Assembly: GCF_018129685.1 (NCBI RefSeq)
Contig: NZ_JAFCLG010000005.1
Span: 186,001-250,000 of the forward strand
Direction: 5' to 3'
From: Bradyrhizobium manausense
GTDB lineage: Bacteria; Pseudomonadota; Alphaproteobacteria; Rhizobiales; Xanthobacteraceae
Length of the DNA: 64,000 nt
Part shown: piece after piece, positions 61,983-64,000 of the stretch
How positions within the stretch are numbered: the first letter of the stretch is position 1
Layout of the letters: each line of letters starts with the position of its first letter
Program-made: the position numbers and the translations under genes
The notes under the pieces: model-generated
Database searches by the model: none
The model's input: only the letters and a program-made list of their open reading frames with translations
Told to the model about the DNA's origin: nothing

Positions 61983-64000
61983 TCGGCGGCGTCGCGATGC
62001 GCCGCCTGGTCGGTCGGGAAGTCGCAGATCACGACCGTGCCTTTGCCGACGACCGAATCCACCTGCACCCTGCCGCCATGCAGTTCGACGAAGGAGCGCA
62101 CCAGCGACAGCCCTAGCCCGGCGCCGCGGTGACGCGAGCCCTGTGAGCGGCTTTCGAACCAGTTGAACACCTTGTCCTTCATGTCGGCAGGTATTCCAGG
62201 TCCGGAATCTGTCACAATGAAGACGACGCTGCGCTCGGTGCGGCGCGCGCTGATGCCGACGGTGGAATCCTGCGGTGAGAAGCCGACGGCGTTGGCGAGC
62301 AGGTTATAGAGCACCTGCACCACGCGTTTTTCGTCGCCGATGAAGCTGCCGACATCGGGCGCGATCTCGACCTTGAGGCGGATGCGGTCGGTGGCGAGCC
62401 GGTCCTGGATGCCTTCGGCGGCAAGCTCGATGGTCTTGCTGACGTCGACCGGGCCGAGCTCCAGCTTCATGGCGCCGGCGTCGATCGTGGCGAGGTCGAG
62501 AATGTTGTTGGTGAGCGCCAGCAGCGCGTTGGTCGATTTGGTGACGTAGTCGAGATATTCAGCCTGCTTCGGCGTCAGCGGCCCGGTCGAGGGGTCGCTG
62601 AGGAAATGCGCGAAGCCGATGATGGTGGTCAGCGGCGAGCGCAGCTCGTAGGAGACATGGTGGACGAAATCCACCTTCATCTGGTCGGCGGTCTCCAACG
62701 CCTCGTTGCGCTCGCGCAGCGCGCGCTCGACGTTTTCGGTGTCGGTGATGTCGAGGAATGTCAGCATGGTCGCGCCGTCCGGCAGCGGACGGATCATGCC
62801 GTCGAGCACGCTGCCGTCCTTGCGCTCCAGTTTCAGCGGCACGTCGGCGCGGTTCTCGATCGAGGTGATGGCCTCGCGGATCTGGCGCCAGACCACGGGA
62901 TCGTCGAACAATTGATGGCACCAGCCTTCGACGGTCTGGATATGCGGCTCCTCCCGCATGGCGTCGTTGGAGAGCTTCCACATCCGCAGGAAGGCCGGAT
63001 TGAACAGCTGCGCCTTGCCGTTGCTGCCGAACACCGCGACGCCTTCGGCGAGACTGTCGAGGGTCTCGCGCTGGACCCTGATCATGCCGTCGAAGCGGCG
63101 GGCGAGCTCGAGGCTCTCGGTGACGTCGTCGAACAGATAGGTGACGCCGCCTTCCGGATTCGGCGTGGTGACGACGGAGAGTGCGCGGCCGTCCGGCAGG
63201 TACCAGGTGTCCTTGGCGGCCTCGACCGCGCGATAGGCCTCGTGCAGCTTGGCTTTCCAGGCGCGGAAGTCCGGCTGCTCCGGCAGTTTTCGCGCGGCCC
63301 TGAGCTTGTCGAGCACGCTGGAATCATCAGGATTGGCATCCAGGAAGGTACGATCGAGGTCCCAGAGCCGCCGATAGGAATCGTTGTAGAAGGCGAGACG
63401 GCGCTGGCCGTCGAACACGGCAACGCCGGAGGAGAGCTGGTCGAGCGTGCGGCGATGCGCCTCCGCCATCCGCACCAGCGCGGCACTCAGCGCATCGGCT
63501 TCGCTGGCGTCGATCGCGACGCCGACACTGCCATTGCCGACATTGACGGCGCGCACGTCGTACATGCGCCGCTCGCCGCCGGTCACGATCGGCAGCCGCG
63601 AGGAGAAGTGAGCCGCCTCCTTCAGGCTGCGCTCCATGGCGGTGCGGTCGGCGCTGTCGAGCAGCTCGAGATTGCGCTCCTGGGCGTCGCTGATGCTGGT
63701 CGCTTCCGTCGCACGCACATAGGCCGGATTGGCGAAGTTCAGCGCGCCGTTCTCGCCCTTGGCCCAGATCGGCCATGGCGCCGCCGCGGCGAAGCCCCGC
63801 AGCATCTCGGTTTCGTCGGCGAGCGCCTTGTAGCGCAGATTGGTTTCGGCAAGTTCGCGCCGCAAGCCGGACAATTCACGAATACGGACGATGGCCTGGC
63901 CTCCGATGGCGCGGCCGAGCGCTTCCAGCGTGTGGCCGTTGGCGGTGGTCAGCGTGAGCTGGAAGCCGTCGCCGCGTTCGCGCAAGCCGTCGACGGCGTG
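61979..64000 (-). CDS. divL: DivL-type PAS sensor kinase with Tyr in place of His (partial, 5' end outside window)
   Basis: Open to the right edge; 673 codons are visible. At least three PAS units can be followed (about WAKGENGALNFANPAYVRAT, SSGVAVFDGQRRLAFYNDSY, LAEGVAVFGSNGKAQLFNPA), then a DHp helix with VHHVSYELRSPLTTIIGFAH, and the ATPase domain (VVQVLYNLLANAVGFSPQDS, VTDSGPGIPADMKDKVFNWF, RGAGLGLSLVRSFVELHGGR). The phospho-acceptor His is Tyr (codon 62648-62650). That substitution and the link to tsaE are the hallmark of Caulobacter DivL, which controls CckA in the cell cycle. Membrane segments would lie outside the window. Confidence 0.88.
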   Translation of the reverse strand, partial: HAVDGLRERGDGFQLTLTTANGHTLEALGRAIGGQAIVRIRELSGLRRELAETNLRYKALADETEMLRGFAAAAPWPIWAKGENGALNFANPAYVRATEATSISDAQERNLELLDSADRTAMERSLKEAAHFSSRLPIVTGGERRMYDVRAVNVGNGSVGVAIDASEADALSAALVRMAEAHRRTLDQLSSGVAVFDGQRRLAFYNDSYRRLWDLDRTFLDANPDDSSVLDKLRAARKLPEQPDFRAWKAKLHEAYRAVEAAKDTWYLPDGRALSVVTTPNPEGGVTYLFDDVTESLELARRFDGMIRVQRETLDSLAEGVAVFGSNGKAQLFNPAFLRMWKLSNDAMREEPHIQTVEGWCHQLFDDPVVWRQIREAITSIENRADVPLKLERKDGSVLDGMIRPLPDGATMLTFLDITDTENVERALRERNEALETADQMKVDFVHHVSYELRSPLTTIIGFAHFLSDPSTGPLTPKQAEYLDYVTKSTNALLALTNNILDLATIDAGAMKLELGPVDVSKTIELAAEGIQDRLATDRIRLKVEIAPDVGSFIGDEKRVVQVLYNLLANAVGFSPQDSTVGISARRTERSVVFIVTDSGPGIPADMKDKVFNWFESRSQGSRHRGAGLGLSLVRSFVELHGGRVQVDSVVGKGTVVICDFPTDQAAHRDAAE

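Overview
The window is high-GC chromosomal DNA from an alphaproteobacterium of the order Hyphomicrobiales (Rhizobiales), most likely Bradyrhizobium or a close relative. This rests on the gene order infC-rpmI-rplT-pheS, lptC-lptA-lptB-rpoN-hpf-ptsN, aroA-cmk-rpsA-sppA-ihfB-lapA-trpFBA-accD-folC and addAB-trxA next to a divL-type kinase. It also rests on the many short palindromic intergenic repeats typical of that group and on an alphaproteobacterial NrnC nuclease. No prophage, insertion sequence, rRNA operon or CRISPR array was seen. The window is mostly core genome, with small accessory islands.

Layout. 1-3300: the translation cluster pheS (cut by the left edge), rplT, rpmI and infC on the minus strand, with two small secreted-protein genes on the opposite strand between them. 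infC appears to use the rare ATT start. 3500-9040: an alpha/beta hydrolase, a SnoaL-like protein, a thioesterase-like protein, queG, a GST-like protein (probably the FtsZ-binding FzlA) and uppP, separated by palindromic repeats. 9200-16900: DprE1-like and DprE2-like genes and, 3.6 kb further on, a DPPR-synthase-like UbiA prenyltransferase fused to a HAD-like domain. Together they look like a pathway to polyprenyl-phospho-arabinose. Between them lie an NDUFA9-like gene, tRNA-Leu(CAG), a parD gene with a frameshifted parE, and an MFS transporter; nrnC follows. 17050-23720: LPS export (lptC, two tandem lptA copies, lptB), then rpoN, hpf and ptsN. 23770-28024: a tetR-controlled molybdenum hydroxylase operon in which the 2Fe-2S and Mo subunits are fused.

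28400-37080: a Phd/VapC module, an hsp20-DUF1150 operon behind a ROSE-type RNA thermometer, the ugpBAEC glycerol-3-phosphate importer with a candidate Pho box, a CaiB/BaiF CoA-transferase, and the divergent ohr/ohrR pair with visible operators. 37082-37640: a small GIY-YIG nuclease gene behind a long inverted repeat that abuts tRNA-Ala(GGC). 37640-50114: TIGR02300, aroA, cmk, rpsA, sppA, ihfB, lapA-like, trpF, trpB, trpA, accD and folC. A DUF559 nuclease gene, exactly bracketed by 50-bp inverted repeats, sits between trpB and trpA in reverse orientation. 50200-52000: a metallophosphoesterase and a self-contained SRPBCC-MarR operon with a clear promoter/operator. 52038-64000: trxA, addA, addB, murU-like, a PilZ gene, a TsaE-AmgK fusion and a divL homologue with Tyr at the phospho-acceptor position, cut by the right edge.

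The most unusual signals are the two small nuclease genes embedded in palindromic repeats (DUF559 in the trp operon, GIY-YIG at a tRNA end), which look like compact repeat-borne cassettes. Next are the DprE1/DprE2/UbiA module with no obvious acceptor, the DivL pseudokinase residue, the TsaE-AmgK fusion beside MurU, and the tandem lptA duplication. Calls come from reading translations and motifs. No database search was run.
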